NCBI GenBank assembly: GCA_035939615.1
Contig: DASZFP010000141.1
Location: 1-35,005 of the forward strand
Source of the DNA: VBCK01 sp035939615
GTDB lineage: Bacteria > Pseudomonadota > Gammaproteobacteria > Burkholderiales > Burkholderiaceae_F
DNA length: 35,005 nt
Direction of reading: 5' to 3'
In this document: one piece after another, positions 27,380 through 35,005 of the stretch
Layout: the number at the start of each line of letters is the position of its first letter
Numbering within the stretch: the stretch's first letter is position 1
The notes under the pieces: generated by a model
The model's input: only the letters and a program-made list of their open reading frames with translations
Database searches by the model: none
What the model was told of the DNA's origin: nothing
Made by a program: the position numbers and the translations under genes

Positions 27380-27388
27380 TGATAGAAT
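27380..27388 (+). promoter_or_regulatory. Extended -10 promoter for acpP
   Basis: TG-A-TAGAAT (27380-27388) is an extended -10 element in the 191-bp fabG-acpP gap, the largest gap of the fab cluster. No good -35 is seen at 17 bases, as is allowed for extended -10 promoters. A separate promoter fits the very high demand for acyl carrier protein. It would leave an acpP leader of roughly 150 nt, in which I see no clear structure. Confidence 0.45.
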
Positions 27389-27543
27389 GCGGCCCGCTTT
27401 TGGGAGATGCTGGCATTTCTCGGCGATGACGAATGCGTCCGCGAGCATGCGGCGGGCCGAGAGCCTGGTCCGGGACGCTGAGGGCTCGACCAGTACGAGT
27501 GTCGCCGCTCCGGCGATGGTCCAACAAGGCGCAGGAGGAGCAC

Positions 27544-27786
27544 ATGGACAGCATTGAACAGCGGGTCAAGAAGATCGTCGCTGAGCAGCTCGGTGTCAAC
27601 GAGGCCGACATCAAGAACGAGTCGGCCTTCGTCGACGATCTGGGCGCTGACTCGCTCGATACGGTGGAGCTGGTCATGGCCCTCGAGGACGAGTTCGAGT
27701 GCGAAATTCCCGATGAAGAGGCCGAGAAGATCCGCACCGTTCAGCAGGCGATCGACTACGTCAACGCGCACCTGAAGAAGGCCTGA
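27544..27786 (+). CDS. acpP: Acyl carrier protein
   Basis: An 80-residue acidic helix bundle, starting MDSIEQRVKKIVAEQLGVNE. Ser37 in GADSLDTVELVM is the 4'-phosphopantetheine attachment site. Downstream, DEFECEIPDEEAEKI is the usual recognition helix. It carries growing acyl chains for every Fab enzyme here and for PlsX. The start is the ATG at 27544, preceded by the strong site AGGAGGAG; the longer open frame upstream is not conserved. fabF follows after 41 bases. Confidence 0.97.
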   Translation: MDSIEQRVKKIVAEQLGVNEADIKNESAFVDDLGADSLDTVELVMALEDEFECEIPDEEAEKIRTVQQAIDYVNAHLKKA

Positions 27787-27827
27787 CAGTCTCCCGCGCA
27801 ATCCTTCCTTTTCGAGGTTAAGCACCG

Positions 27828-29066
27828 ATGACGTCACGACGTCGCGTCGTGGTCACGGGGCTCGGAATCGTCTGCCCCGTCGGCAATGATCTGCAGACCG
27901 CCTGGCAGCAATTGCTGGCCGGCACTTCCGGGATCGCGCGCATCACGCGCTTCGATGCCTCCACCTATCGCGCCCAGATCGCCGGCGAGGTCAAGGGTTT
28001 CGAGGTGGAGCGCTACGTGGCGGCCAAGGAAATCCGCCGCATGGATACCTTCATCCATTACGGGGTGGCCGCCTCGGTGCAGGCCATGGCCGACAGCGGC
28101 CTCGAAGTGACCGACGCCAATCGGGACCGGATCGGCTGCGTCGTCGGATCCGGCATCGGCGGCCTGCCGCTGATCGAGGACAACCACTCGGAAGCGGTCA
28201 ATCGCGGACCGCGCCGCATCTCGCCGTTCCTGATTCCGGGAGCGATCATCAACATGATTTCGGGCAACGTCTCGATCATGTACGGTCTAAGGGGCCCGAA
28301 TTTCGGGATCGTGTCGGCCTGTACCACGGGACTGCATTCGATCGGCGAATCGGCCCGGATCATCGAGCGGGGCGACGCCGATGCGATGCTGGCCGGAGGG
28401 GCGGAGTCGACCATCTGTCCGCTCGGGATCGGCGGCTTCGCATCGATGCAGGCGCTGTCGCTTCGCAACGACGACCCCGCCGCCGCCAGCCGGCCATTCG
28501 ATCGCGGCCGCGACGGTTTCGTGCTGGGCGAAGGCGCGGGCGTGGTCGTGCTGGAAGACTACGTGGGTGCGCGACGCCGCGGCGCGCGCATCTACTGCGA
28601 GGTGGTCGGATTCGGCATGACCGCCGATGCCTACCACATGACGGCGCCGGACGTGGACGGGCCGCGCCGCTGCATGCAGCTCGCGCTGCGGGACGCCGGC
28701 ATCGATGCAGCCCAGGTCTCGTACCTGAATGCGCACGGCACGTCCACACCGCTGGGCGACCTGAACGAGACCAATGCGATCAAGGCCGTGTTCGGCGATG
28801 CGGCGCGCCGCCTGGTGGTGAATTCGACCAAGTCGATGACCGGCCATCTGCTCGGCGGCGCCGGCGGCATCGAATCGGTGATCACGGCCCTGGCCATCCA
28901 TCACCAGGTGTCCCCTCCGACCATCAATCTGACCGATCCGGATCCGGAGTGCGACCTCGATTACTGTGCCAACACGGCGCGCGAGCTGAAGATCGACTAC
29001 GCGCTTAAGAACTCGTTCGGTTTTGGCGGCACCAACGGCACGCTGGTATTCGGACGTGCTCCTTAA
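27828..29066 (+). CDS. fabF: Beta-ketoacyl-ACP synthase II
   Basis: A 412-residue KAS II for chain elongation with malonyl-ACP. The Cys-His-His triad is Cys165 in IVSACTTGLHSIG, His in LNAHGTSTPLGDLNE and His in STKSMTGHLLGGAGG. The start MTSRRRVVVTGLGIVCPVGN and the end LKNSFGFGGTNGTLVFGR are typical. It closes the fab cluster. The next ORF starts 11 bases before its stop. Confidence 0.96.
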   Translation: MTSRRRVVVTGLGIVCPVGNDLQTAWQQLLAGTSGIARITRFDASTYRAQIAGEVKGFEVERYVAAKEIRRMDTFIHYGVAASVQAMADSGLEVTDANRDRIGCVVGSGIGGLPLIEDNHSEAVNRGPRRISPFLIPGAIINMISGNVSIMYGLRGPNFGIVSACTTGLHSIGESARIIERGDADAMLAGGAESTICPLGIGGFASMQALSLRNDDPAAASRPFDRGRDGFVLGEGAGVVVLEDYVGARRRGARIYCEVVGFGMTADAYHMTAPDVDGPRRCMQLALRDAGIDAAQVSYLNAHGTSTPLGDLNETNAIKAVFGDAARRLVVNSTKSMTGHLLGGAGGIESVITALAIHHQVSPPTINLTDPDPECDLDYCANTARELKIDYALKNSFGFGGTNGTLVFGRAP

Positions 29067-29559
29067 GACCGCGCCTTCGGGCCTGCGGCAGCGCGCGATC
29101 GCGGCGGCGGCCGCGTTCAGCGGCTCGCTGGCTGCGTTCTGCCTGGCAACCGCACTGGCGAGGAACGAGCCTGCGCCGGTCTGCGGCTTTGCCGCCGCAG
29201 CGGTTGCAGCCGCTGCGCTGGTCGGGCAGGCGCGCCGCGCGCGCCGCGATCGGCCAGCGCTGCGACTGGACCCCCAGGGAGCCGTGTGGCTGGATTGCGG
29301 CAGCGCGGCAGAAGTGCAGTTGCGGGCGGTAGGGATCACCCGCAACCTGATCTGCCTGACGGGGTGGGGCCCGGGCGCGCCCACTTGGGCGGTCTGGCGC
29401 GACAGCCTCTCCGAGGACGGTTTCCGGCGCATCGCGGCCTATGGCCTGTGGCGGCGCGGCGCCCGGCCGGATCGGACCGAATCATTCGAACTTATCGCGC
29501 GGGGAACTGTCAGAGGTGAGCAGTCGGTTCCGCGGATCAGAAGGCCTCGGGGCCAATGA
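29056..29559 (+). CDS. YgfX-like membrane protein
   Basis: About 167 residues starting at GTG 29056, eleven bases inside fabF; its stop overlaps the rpoE ATG (ATGA). It has two hydrophobic segments (about residues 12-31 and 39-54) and a cytoplasmic C-terminal domain ending in WAVWRDSLSEDGFRRIAAYG, which resembles the W-R-D-S-L-x-x-x-x-FRRL pattern of YgfX family proteins. YgfX/CptA in E. coli was described as an inner-membrane partner of SdhE affecting cytoskeletal proteins, but that role is unproven for this branch. A small protein of this type between fabF and rpoE is common in Burkholderiales. Function here unknown. A sigma-E-type promoter lies in its last codons. Confidence 0.65.
   Translation: MLLKTAPSGLRQRAIAAAAAFSGSLAAFCLATALARNEPAPVCGFAAAAVAAAALVGQARRARRDRPALRLDPQGAVWLDCGSAAEVQLRAVGITRNLICLTGWGPGAPTWAVWRDSLSEDGFRRIAAYGLWRRGARPDRTESFELIARGTVRGEQSVPRIRRPRGQ
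29488..29514 (+). promoter_or_regulatory. sigma-E-type promoter upstream of rpoE
   Basis: GAACTT (29488-29493) and TCAGA (29510-29514) are separated by 16 bases. This matches the RpoE consensus in both elements and in spacing (GGAACTT, 16 bases, TCnnA). It lies in the end of the YgfX-like gene, about 40 bases before the rpoE start, where an autoregulatory sigma-E promoter is expected. Confidence 0.5.
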
Positions 29560-30155
29560 GCGAGCGCGATGTCGACTGGGAACTGGTCAGTCGCGTGCAG
29601 CGCGGAGACAAGCACGCGTATGAATTGCTGGTTTCGAAATACCAGCGCAGAATCACGCGCCTGCTGTCCCGCATCATCCGGGACCCGTCCGACATCGAAG
29701 ATGTCGCCCAGGAGGCCTTCATCAAGGCGTATCGGGCGTTGCCCAGTTTTCGGGGCGAGAGTGCGTTTTATACATGGCTGTACCGGATTGCGATCAACAC
29801 GGCCAAGAATCATTTCGCGGCCCAGGGCCGGCGCGCTGCCACCCGCTCCAGCAGCGAGCTGGAGGATGCCGAAGGCGCCGACGATGGCATGGCGCTGCGC
29901 GACGTTGCAACTCCGGACGCGCTGCTGCTGTCGAAGCAGGTCGGCGAAGCGGTCAACCGGGCCATCGAACGGCTGCCGGAAGATCTGCGCACGGCCATTG
30001 TTCTGCGCGAGCTCGAGGGAATGAGCTACGACGAAATCGCGACCGCCATGAATTGCCCGGTGGGTACGGTGCGGTCGCGCATCTTCCGGGCGCGCGAGGC
30101 GGTGGCGGCCGAGTTGCGGCCGCTGCTGGGCACTCGGGAGGATCAACGCTGGTGA
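29556..30155 (+). CDS. rpoE: RNA polymerase sigma factor RpoE (AlgU)
   Basis: A 199-residue ECF sigma factor. Region 2 is ELLVSKYQRRITRLLSRIIR ... DVAQEAFIKAYRALPSFRGE, with AFYTWLYRIAINTAKNH at region 2.4. Region 4 is RLPEDLRTAIVLRELEGMSY, followed by DEIATAMNCPVGTVRSRIFRAREAV, the -35-binding helix-turn-helix. It directs the envelope-stress response and is held inactive by RseA. The ATG at 29556 overlaps the stop of the upstream gene. rseA, rseB and the Do protease follow, which fixes it as the RpoE/AlgU type. Confidence 0.96.
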   Translation: MSERDVDWELVSRVQRGDKHAYELLVSKYQRRITRLLSRIIRDPSDIEDVAQEAFIKAYRALPSFRGESAFYTWLYRIAINTAKNHFAAQGRRAATRSSSELEDAEGADDGMALRDVATPDALLLSKQVGEAVNRAIERLPEDLRTAIVLRELEGMSYDEIATAMNCPVGTVRSRIFRAREAVAAELRPLLGTREDQRW

Positions 30156-30168
30156 AGGAGATCGTTCG

Positions 30169-30762
30169 ATGAGTACGACGCAGGGGGCCGGAAAGCCGGT
30201 TTCCGCCGACGCAGAGCTGGAACTGTTGTCGGCATGGCTCGACGGCGAGCTGGAGCCGGGTCAGTACAACGTGATACTGGATCGGCTGAAGACGGATCCG
30301 GCTTTGCGGGCCCAGTTCGAATGGTTCAACCTGGCCGGGGACGCGTTGCGTTCGCACGAAGTGGCCGCCTGCGACGATCCGGCGCTGGTGGGACAGGTGC
30401 GGCGCGCGCTGCAGGCCGAGCCGGTCAGGATCGGTCCCGGAGCGATATCGGGGTCGAAACTGCGGCGCCACATCGCCACCGGCGTCACGGTGGCTGCGGC
30501 GGCCGGAATGCTGGCCGTGGTTGCGTTGCCGCAACTGCGCGGCCCGGGTGGGGTGCAAGTGACCCCGGTTACGGCGCCGATGGTGACGAGCACGATCCCT
30601 GCGCCGAGTCCGGCGCTCGCCCAGGCGCCTGCCACCAAGCCGAAGGCGGCTCGCAGCTCGCAACTGGACCGGTATTTTCAGGCGCATGGGGGATTGGCGG
30701 CCACTGGCGTAATGCCGGAGGCTGCGGGCTACATCAAGATGGCGGGGGAGCAGGAGCGGTGA
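30169..30762 (+). CDS. rseA: Anti-sigma-E factor RseA
   Basis: A 197-residue single-pass inner-membrane protein. The cytoplasmic N-terminal domain carries LELLSAWLDGELEPGQ, the usual RseA sigma-binding helix, and FNLAGDALRS. A membrane segment spans about residues 104-123 (IATGVTVAAAAGMLAVVALP). The periplasmic part is Pro/Ala-rich and ends in a short helix (SSQLDRYFQAHGGLAATGVM), where RseB is expected to bind. ATG 30169 has AAGGAGA in front. Stress-induced cleavage by DegS and RseP releases sigma-E in E. coli. The stop overlaps the rseB start (GTGA). Confidence 0.92.
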   Translation: MSTTQGAGKPVSADAELELLSAWLDGELEPGQYNVILDRLKTDPALRAQFEWFNLAGDALRSHEVAACDDPALVGQVRRALQAEPVRIGPGAISGSKLRRHIATGVTVAAAAGMLAVVALPQLRGPGGVQVTPVTAPMVTSTIPAPSPALAQAPATKPKAARSSQLDRYFQAHGGLAATGVMPEAAGYIKMAGEQER

Positions 30763-31751
30763 GGTTGGCCGGCTTGGGATGCCGCCGGTGGCTGGGGGCA
30801 TCACTGTTGGGCACGGCGCTCTGTCTGGCATGGCCCGTCGCGCAGGCCGCTGACGATAAAAGCCCGATCGAATGGCTGCGGGCGATCCGCAGCGCCGCGC
30901 AGCGCGCCAACTACACCGGCACGGTCGTGTACCAGCGCGGCGACGAGGTGCGCTCGTCACACATCGTGCACTATTTCGACGGCGGCGTCCCGCGCGAGCG
31001 CGTCTTGACGCTTGATGGCCGGGCGCGCGAATTCATCCGTCGGGGCGACGAGGTCCAGTGCCTGTATCCTAAAGCCCGCCGCGTGGTGATCGAGCAGACC
31101 GGACCACGCACCACGTTCCCGGCTCTGGGTCAGGTCGGCCTGAACCGGGTTCTGGAGCACTATTCACTGGCCGTGGGCGATGTGGAGCGGGTTGCGGGTA
31201 TCGAATGCCGGGTGCTCAAGCTGGAGCCGCGCGATCTGCTGCGGTACGGCTATCGTTTGTGGGTCGAACCCCAAAGCGGTCTTCTGCTGAAGGTTCAGGT
31301 GCTTGGCGGCGACGATGTGATGATCGAACAGATCGCGTTCAGCGACGTGCGAATCGGCGAACCGGTCGACATGGCGGAACTGAATCCGTCCTGGTCGACG
31401 GCCGGCTGGCAGGTGGTGCGCCATCCCTCCCATCAGATCGAGCTGAGCCGGCAAGGCTGGAGCATCACGGCGCCGGAAGGCTTCTCGGTGCTGACAGAGG
31501 TCGAACGGAATCTGGGAGACGAACCGGGGCCGGCAGCGCTGCAAGCGGTGTACTCGGATGGGTTGGCCACCGTTTCGGTTTTCATCGAGCCTGGCGCCGC
31601 GACGGCCGATCCGGTGCCGCTGCAGCATCGGGGGCCGTGGAGCGCCTTCATGCGCCGGGTCGGCGATGCGCGGGTGACGGTGGTGGGCGAGGTGCCGGCG
31701 ACCACGGCGCAGTCGATCGCCAACTCCGTGCGCTTCGTGGCTGCCCATTGA
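30759..31751 (+). CDS. rseB: Sigma-E regulatory protein RseB (MucB)
   Basis: A 330-residue periplasmic protein that binds RseA and shields it from cleavage until lipopolysaccharide or misfolded proteins displace it. The start GTG 30759 overlaps the rseA stop and gives a signal peptide (LGASLLGTALCLAWPVAQAA). The large LolA-like domain begins WLRAIRSAAQRANYTGTVVY and includes YRLWVEPQSGLLLKVQVLG. The smaller C-terminal domain has VFIEPG and VPATTAQSIANSVRFV. An open frame extends upstream through rseA but is not coding there. Confidence 0.94.
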   Translation: MRLAGLGCRRWLGASLLGTALCLAWPVAQAADDKSPIEWLRAIRSAAQRANYTGTVVYQRGDEVRSSHIVHYFDGGVPRERVLTLDGRAREFIRRGDEVQCLYPKARRVVIEQTGPRTTFPALGQVGLNRVLEHYSLAVGDVERVAGIECRVLKLEPRDLLRYGYRLWVEPQSGLLLKVQVLGGDDVMIEQIAFSDVRIGEPVDMAELNPSWSTAGWQVVRHPSHQIELSRQGWSITAPEGFSVLTEVERNLGDEPGPAALQAVYSDGLATVSVFIEPGAATADPVPLQHRGPWSAFMRRVGDARVTVVGEVPATTAQSIANSVRFVAAH

Positions 31752-31806
31752 TCGCAATTGCACCGAACCGGGCGCGTGCGCGCCGCATGAGAAGAGTCGA
31801 GACAAC

Positions 31807-33243
31807 ATGTTGAAGGTACTGATACGCAATCTGTCGATCGCCGGGGCGCTGACGATATCGGGGGTGTGCGCCGCTCAGCCACCGGATTTCACCGACCTGG
31901 TCGAACGCGCCGCGCCGGCCGTGGTGAACATCCGCACCACGGCACGGCTGTCGCAGCGCATGCAGCAGTTCCCTGACATGGACGAGAACGACCCCGGGTG
32001 GGAGTTCTTCCGGCGCTTTTTCCCGCAGCCGGGTCCGGGTCCGCAGCCCAACCCGCACCAGGGGCCGACGCCGCGCATGCCGCGCCCGGACCGCGAGGTG
32101 CCGCGCGGACAGGGTTCGGGCTTCATCATTTCGCCCGACGGCTATGTGCTGACCAATCACCACGTGGTGGAAGGCGCCGACGAGATCACCGTGACGCTGC
32201 CCGACAAGCGCGAGTTCAAGGCGCATCTGGTCGGTTCCGACCAGCGCAGCGATGTGGCGCTGGTCAAGGTCGACGGCGGCGCGCTGCCCTCCAGCAAGAT
32301 CGGCGACCCGGCCAAGCTGAAGGTCGGCGAGTGGGTGATCGCGATCGGCTCGCCGTTCGGGCTGCAGAACACGGTCACGGCCGGCATCGTGAGTGCCAAG
32401 GGACGCGAGACCGGCGAGCTGCTGCCGTTCATACAGACGGACGCGGCCGTCAACCCCGGCAATTCGGGCGGGCCGCTGATCAACATGCACGGTGAAGTGG
32501 TCGGCATCAACTCGCAGATTTTCACGACTTCGGGCGCCTATGCGGGCATCTCGTTCGCGATCCCGATCGACGAGGCCATGCGGATCAGCGACCAGCTGCG
32601 CACGTCGGGCAAGGTGGTGCGCGGCCGCATCGGCGTGCTGATCGGCGAGGTGCAGCGCGAAGTGGCCGATGCGATCGGATTGCCAAAGGCCGCCGGCGCG
32701 CTGGTGTCCAGCGTCGAGGGCGACGGACCGGCCGACAAGGCCGGCGTCAAACCGGGCGATGTGATCATCAAGTACGACGGCCGCCCGGTCGAAAGCTCCA
32801 GCGACCTGCGCCGCATGGTGGCCTCGACCAAGCCCGGCTCGAAGGTCAGCGCGACGGTGTGGCGCAACGGCGCCCCGCGCGACCTGCAGCTCACGGTGGG
32901 CGAAATGCAGCCGGACCAGGCGCACCCGACGCGCGGCGAGCAGGGTCACGGCGCCGGTCCCGCCGCCGATGCGCTCGGCCTGGTGGTGTCCGACATTCCG
33001 GCCGATCAGCAAAAGGAGCTGAAGGTCAAGGGCGGCGCGCAGGTCGACAGCGTCGACGGGCCGGCGGCCCTGGCGGGCATCCGGCAGGGAGACGTGATCG
33101 TCTCGATCAACAATGTGGACATCTCCGGCGCCAAGCACTACGCCGAGCTGGTGGCCAAGCTGGATCTGACCAAGCCGGCGGCGCTGCTCGTGCGCACCGG
33201 TGAGCAGAGCCGGTATGTGATCGTTCGCCCGTCGGAGCACTGA
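31807..33243 (+). CDS. mucD: Do/DegP-family periplasmic serine endoprotease (MucD-type)
   Basis: A 478-residue HtrA protease/chaperone. An N-terminal signal peptide ends near GVCAAQPP. The trypsin-like domain holds the triad His119 (VLTNHHVVEGA), Asp149 (SDVALVKV) and Ser220 (AVNPGNSGGPLINMHG). Two PDZ domains follow (about residues 265-360, GDGPADKAGVKPGDVIIKYD, and 385-470, LAGIRQGDVIVSINNVDISG). A Pro-rich, His/Gln-containing LA loop (about residues 75-95) precedes the protease core. It degrades damaged periplasmic proteins. Position directly after rseB matches mucD of the algU-mucABCD group; no mucC-like gene lies between. Confidence 0.95.
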   Translation: MLKVLIRNLSIAGALTISGVCAAQPPDFTDLVERAAPAVVNIRTTARLSQRMQQFPDMDENDPGWEFFRRFFPQPGPGPQPNPHQGPTPRMPRPDREVPRGQGSGFIISPDGYVLTNHHVVEGADEITVTLPDKREFKAHLVGSDQRSDVALVKVDGGALPSSKIGDPAKLKVGEWVIAIGSPFGLQNTVTAGIVSAKGRETGELLPFIQTDAAVNPGNSGGPLINMHGEVVGINSQIFTTSGAYAGISFAIPIDEAMRISDQLRTSGKVVRGRIGVLIGEVQREVADAIGLPKAAGALVSSVEGDGPADKAGVKPGDVIIKYDGRPVESSSDLRRMVASTKPGSKVSATVWRNGAPRDLQLTVGEMQPDQAHPTRGEQGHGAGPAADALGLVVSDIPADQQKELKVKGGAQVDSVDGPAALAGIRQGDVIVSINNVDISGAKHYAELVAKLDLTKPAALLVRTGEQSRYVIVRPSEH

Positions 33244-33338
33244 CCCTCCTTCGCCCTTCGGAGGGCGGGCCCTCCTTCGCCGGGGCAGCACCGAGGGGCC
33301 GGGCCTGCCCTCCGTAGCTGCGAAGCAGCGAAGGAGGG
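33244..33338. repeat. REP-like palindromic cluster after the Do protease
   Basis: The sequence CCCTCCTTCGC occurs directly at 33244-33254 and 33270-33280, and inverted as GCGAAGGAGGG at 33328-33338. Between them are a perfect hairpin CGCCCT-TCGG-AGGGCG (33252-33267) and a small hairpin GCTGC-GAA-GCAGC (33317-33329). The cluster fills the gap behind the protease stop and could stabilise the mRNA 3' end or reduce readthrough into lepA. Repeats of this kind are often dispersed through a genome; that cannot be tested here. Confidence 0.55.
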
Positions 33339-33339
33339 T

Positions 33340-33345
33340 TACAAT
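33340..33345 (+). promoter_or_regulatory. Probable -10 element for lepA
   Basis: TACAAT at 33340-33345 is a 5/6 match to the -10 box, 76 bases before lepA. The -35 region overlaps the end of the palindromic cluster and matches poorly, so the promoter is tentative. Confidence 0.35.
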
Positions 33346-33372
33346 CGGCCGTTTTATCAGCCAGCCCACGCA

Positions 33373-33401
33373 GGGGGTGATCCGAGGGATTCACCCCCTT
33401 T
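33373..33401 (+). terminator. Hairpin in the lepA leader
   Basis: GGGGGTGA (33373-33380) pairs perfectly with TCACCCCC (33391-33398) around a 10-base loop and is followed by only three T. It lies between the putative -10 element and the lepA ATG, so it may be a leader structure or attenuator-like element rather than a true terminator of the upstream operon. Confidence 0.4.
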
Positions 33402-33420
33402 GCGCGTTTACTGCATTCGA

Positions 33421-35005
33421 ATGCAGCATATCCGCAATTTTTCGATCATCGCGCACATCGACCACGGCAAGTCGACGCTGGCCGACCGGCTGATCCAGCG
33501 CTGCGGCGGTCTGGCCGACCGGGAAATGGCCGAACAGGTGCTCGACTCGATGGACCTGGAACGCGAGCGGGGCATCACGATCAAGGCGCAGACCGCGGCG
33601 CTGCGCTACAGCGCACGGGACGGGCAGGTCTATGACCTGAACCTGATCGACACGCCCGGGCACGTCGACTTTTCGTACGAGGTGAGCCGCTCGCTGTCGG
33701 CGTGCGAAGGCGCCTTGCTGGTGGTGGACGCTTCGCAGGGGGTCGAAGCGCAGACGGTGGCCAACTGCTACACGGCCATCGAACTGGGGGTTGAAGTGCT
33801 GCCGGTGCTGAACAAGATGGATCTGCCGCAGGCCGATCCGGAGCAGGCGCGTGCCGAGATCGAGGACGTGATCGGGATCGATGCGCACGATGCCATCCTG
33901 GCGAGCGCGAAAACCGGCCAGGGTGTCGACGAGATCCTGGAGCGGATCATCGAGCGCATTCCGGCCCCGTCCGGCGGTCCGGCCAAGCCGCTGCAGGCGC
34001 TGGTGATCGATTCGTGGTTCGACAACTATGTGGGCGTGGTGATGCTGGTCCGGATGGTCAACGGCGTGCTCAAGCCGAAGGACAAGGTGCTGCTGATGGC
34101 CACCGGCGCCACCCACCTGTGCGAGCAGGTGGGCGTGTTCACGCCGAAGGCGCAGGCGCGCGAGGTGCTCAGCGCCGGCGAAGTGGGGTTCGTGGTGGCC
34201 GGCATCAAGGACCTGCGCGACGCGCGGGTCGGCGACACGGTCACGCATGCGGCCCGCCCGGCCGCGCACGCGCTGCCCGGATTCAAGGAGATCAAGCCGC
34301 AGGTGTTTGCGGGGCTTTTCCCGGTCGAGGCCAACCAGTACGAGGCCCTGCGCGACGCCCTGAACAAGCTGCAGCTGAACGACTCGGCGATGCACTTCGA
34401 GCCCGAGGTGTCGCAGGCGCTGGGGTTCGGATTCCGGTGCGGCTTTCTAGGACTCTTGCACATGGACATCGTGCAGGAGCGGCTGGAGCGCGAGTACGGA
34501 ATGGAGCTGATCACCACCGCACCCTCGGTGGTGTACGAGGTCGTGCTGCGCGACGGCTCGGTGTTGCGGGTCGACAACCCGTCCAAGATGCCCGATCCGG
34601 CCAGGATCACCGAGATCCGGGAGCCCATCGTGGAGGTCACGATCTTCGTTCCGAAGGAGTACGTGGGCGCCGTGATCACGCTGTGCACCAACAAGCGCGG
34701 CGTGCAGACCAACCTGAGCTACCACGCGCGGCACGTGCATCTGAGCTACGAGCTGCCGCTGTCCGAGATCGTGCTCGACTTCTTCGATCGCCTCAAATCG
34801 GTATCGCGCGGCTACGCCTCGATGGACTACGAAATACGCGAAAGCCGCCCGGCCGACGTCGCCAAGGTCGACCTGCTGATCAACGGCGACCGGGTCGACG
34901 CCTTGTCGGTGATCGTGCACCGTTCCAACGCCCCCCGCCGCGCGCGCGACCTGGTGTCCAAGATGCGCGAGCTCATTCCGCGCCAGATGTTCGATGTGGC
35001 GATCC
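33421..35005 (+). CDS. lepA: Elongation factor 4 (LepA), 3' end outside the window
   Basis: The frame opens at ATG 33421 and is still open at the right edge after 528 codons of the roughly 600 expected. EF4 is a translational GTPase that can back-translocate ribosomes and aids initiation or 30S assembly. The G1 P-loop is AHIDHGKSTLADRL, the G2 region RGITIKAQTAAL, G3 DTPGHVDFSYEV, and G4 NKMDLPQADPEQ. The LepA-specific C-terminal region is present as LINGDRVDALSVIVHRSNAP. The lepA-lepB-rnc order usual after mucD cannot be checked. The ribosome-binding site before the ATG is poor, but MQHIRNFSIIAHIDHGKST is the normal start. Confidence 0.95.
   Translation, partial: MQHIRNFSIIAHIDHGKSTLADRLIQRCGGLADREMAEQVLDSMDLERERGITIKAQTAALRYSARDGQVYDLNLIDTPGHVDFSYEVSRSLSACEGALLVVDASQGVEAQTVANCYTAIELGVEVLPVLNKMDLPQADPEQARAEIEDVIGIDAHDAILASAKTGQGVDEILERIIERIPAPSGGPAKPLQALVIDSWFDNYVGVVMLVRMVNGVLKPKDKVLLMATGATHLCEQVGVFTPKAQAREVLSAGEVGFVVAGIKDLRDARVGDTVTHAARPAAHALPGFKEIKPQVFAGLFPVEANQYEALRDALNKLQLNDSAMHFEPEVSQALGFGFRCGFLGLLHMDIVQERLEREYGMELITTAPSVVYEVVLRDGSVLRVDNPSKMPDPARITEIREPIVEVTIFVPKEYVGAVITLCTNKRGVQTNLSYHARHVHLSYELPLSEIVLDFFDRLKSVSRGYASMDYEIRESRPADVAKVDLLINGDRVDALSVIVHRSNAPRRARDLVSKMRELIPRQMFDVAI

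Noticed and set aside
29503..29530. A second GGAACT box nearer to rpoE as a sigma-E -35.
   Set aside because: No TCnnA element at 15-17 bases downstream; the GAACTT at 29488 fits much better.

Overview
The window is GC-rich chromosomal DNA, densely packed with core genes. Its gene order points to a betaproteobacterium of the order Burkholderiales. The best evidence is the run yceD-rpmF-plsX-fabH-fabD-fabG-acpP-fabF-(YgfX-like)-rpoE-rseA-rseB-Do protease-lepA (22861-35005), together with lon-hupB-tRNA-Val-tRNA-Asp-ppiD at the left edge and rne divergent from rluC in the middle. I cannot name a genus. I see no CRISPR array, insertion sequence, prophage or secretion system.

Layout. 1-2919: end of lon, hupB, two tRNAs with a clear terminator, and the periplasmic chaperone ppiD. 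2921-8081: a minus-strand pair tesA-mnmH, a plus-strand ABC ATPase (YbbA type) diverging from tesA, and a minus-strand pair made of an FAD oxidoreductase and the NAD(P)HX repair fusion nnrE-nnrD. 8082-13356: an HDOD protein and the large purL. 13357-14302: a small accessory patch with a 5'-truncated PIN-domain (VapC-type) pseudogene and a GNAT acetyltransferase. 14320-18841: minus-strand rne, moaA and mobA. 18842-19525: a 0.68 kb rne/rluC intergenic region that is probably a long rne 5' leader. 19526-21496: rluC, a Gph-like HAD phosphatase and a Rieske protein, translationally coupled. 21460-22837: minus-strand maf and a RsmI-like methyltransferase. 22861-29066: L32, phospholipid and fatty acid synthesis genes. 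29056-33243: the sigma-E envelope-stress module. 33421-end: lepA (EF4), cut by the window edge.

How the genes work together. plsX to fabF supply acyl-ACP and acyl phosphate for membrane lipids. Directly downstream, rpoE-rseA-rseB-Do protease sense and repair envelope damage, and PpiD folds outer-membrane proteins at the periplasmic face. RNase E, RluC, MnmH, the RsmI-like enzyme and EF4 form an RNA-processing and translation set. MoaA and MobA make molybdenum cofactor.

No obviously new multi-gene system is present. The points most worth a second look are: (1) the rne leader, with a promoter embedded in the divergent rluC gene and a short upstream ORF with a very strong ribosome-binding site whose stop overlaps the start of a second ORF; (2) a good sigma-E-type promoter just upstream of rpoE; (3) a decapitated VapC remnant that continues in frame after the purL stop codon; (4) genes I would expect from related genomes but do not find in place (moeA after mobA, an sppA-type peptidase after the Rieske gene, a permease after the YbbA-type ATPase); and (5) a palindrome wrapped around the purL -10 box. 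Start codons were chosen by reading ribosome-binding sites and overlaps; several differ from the longest possible ORF.
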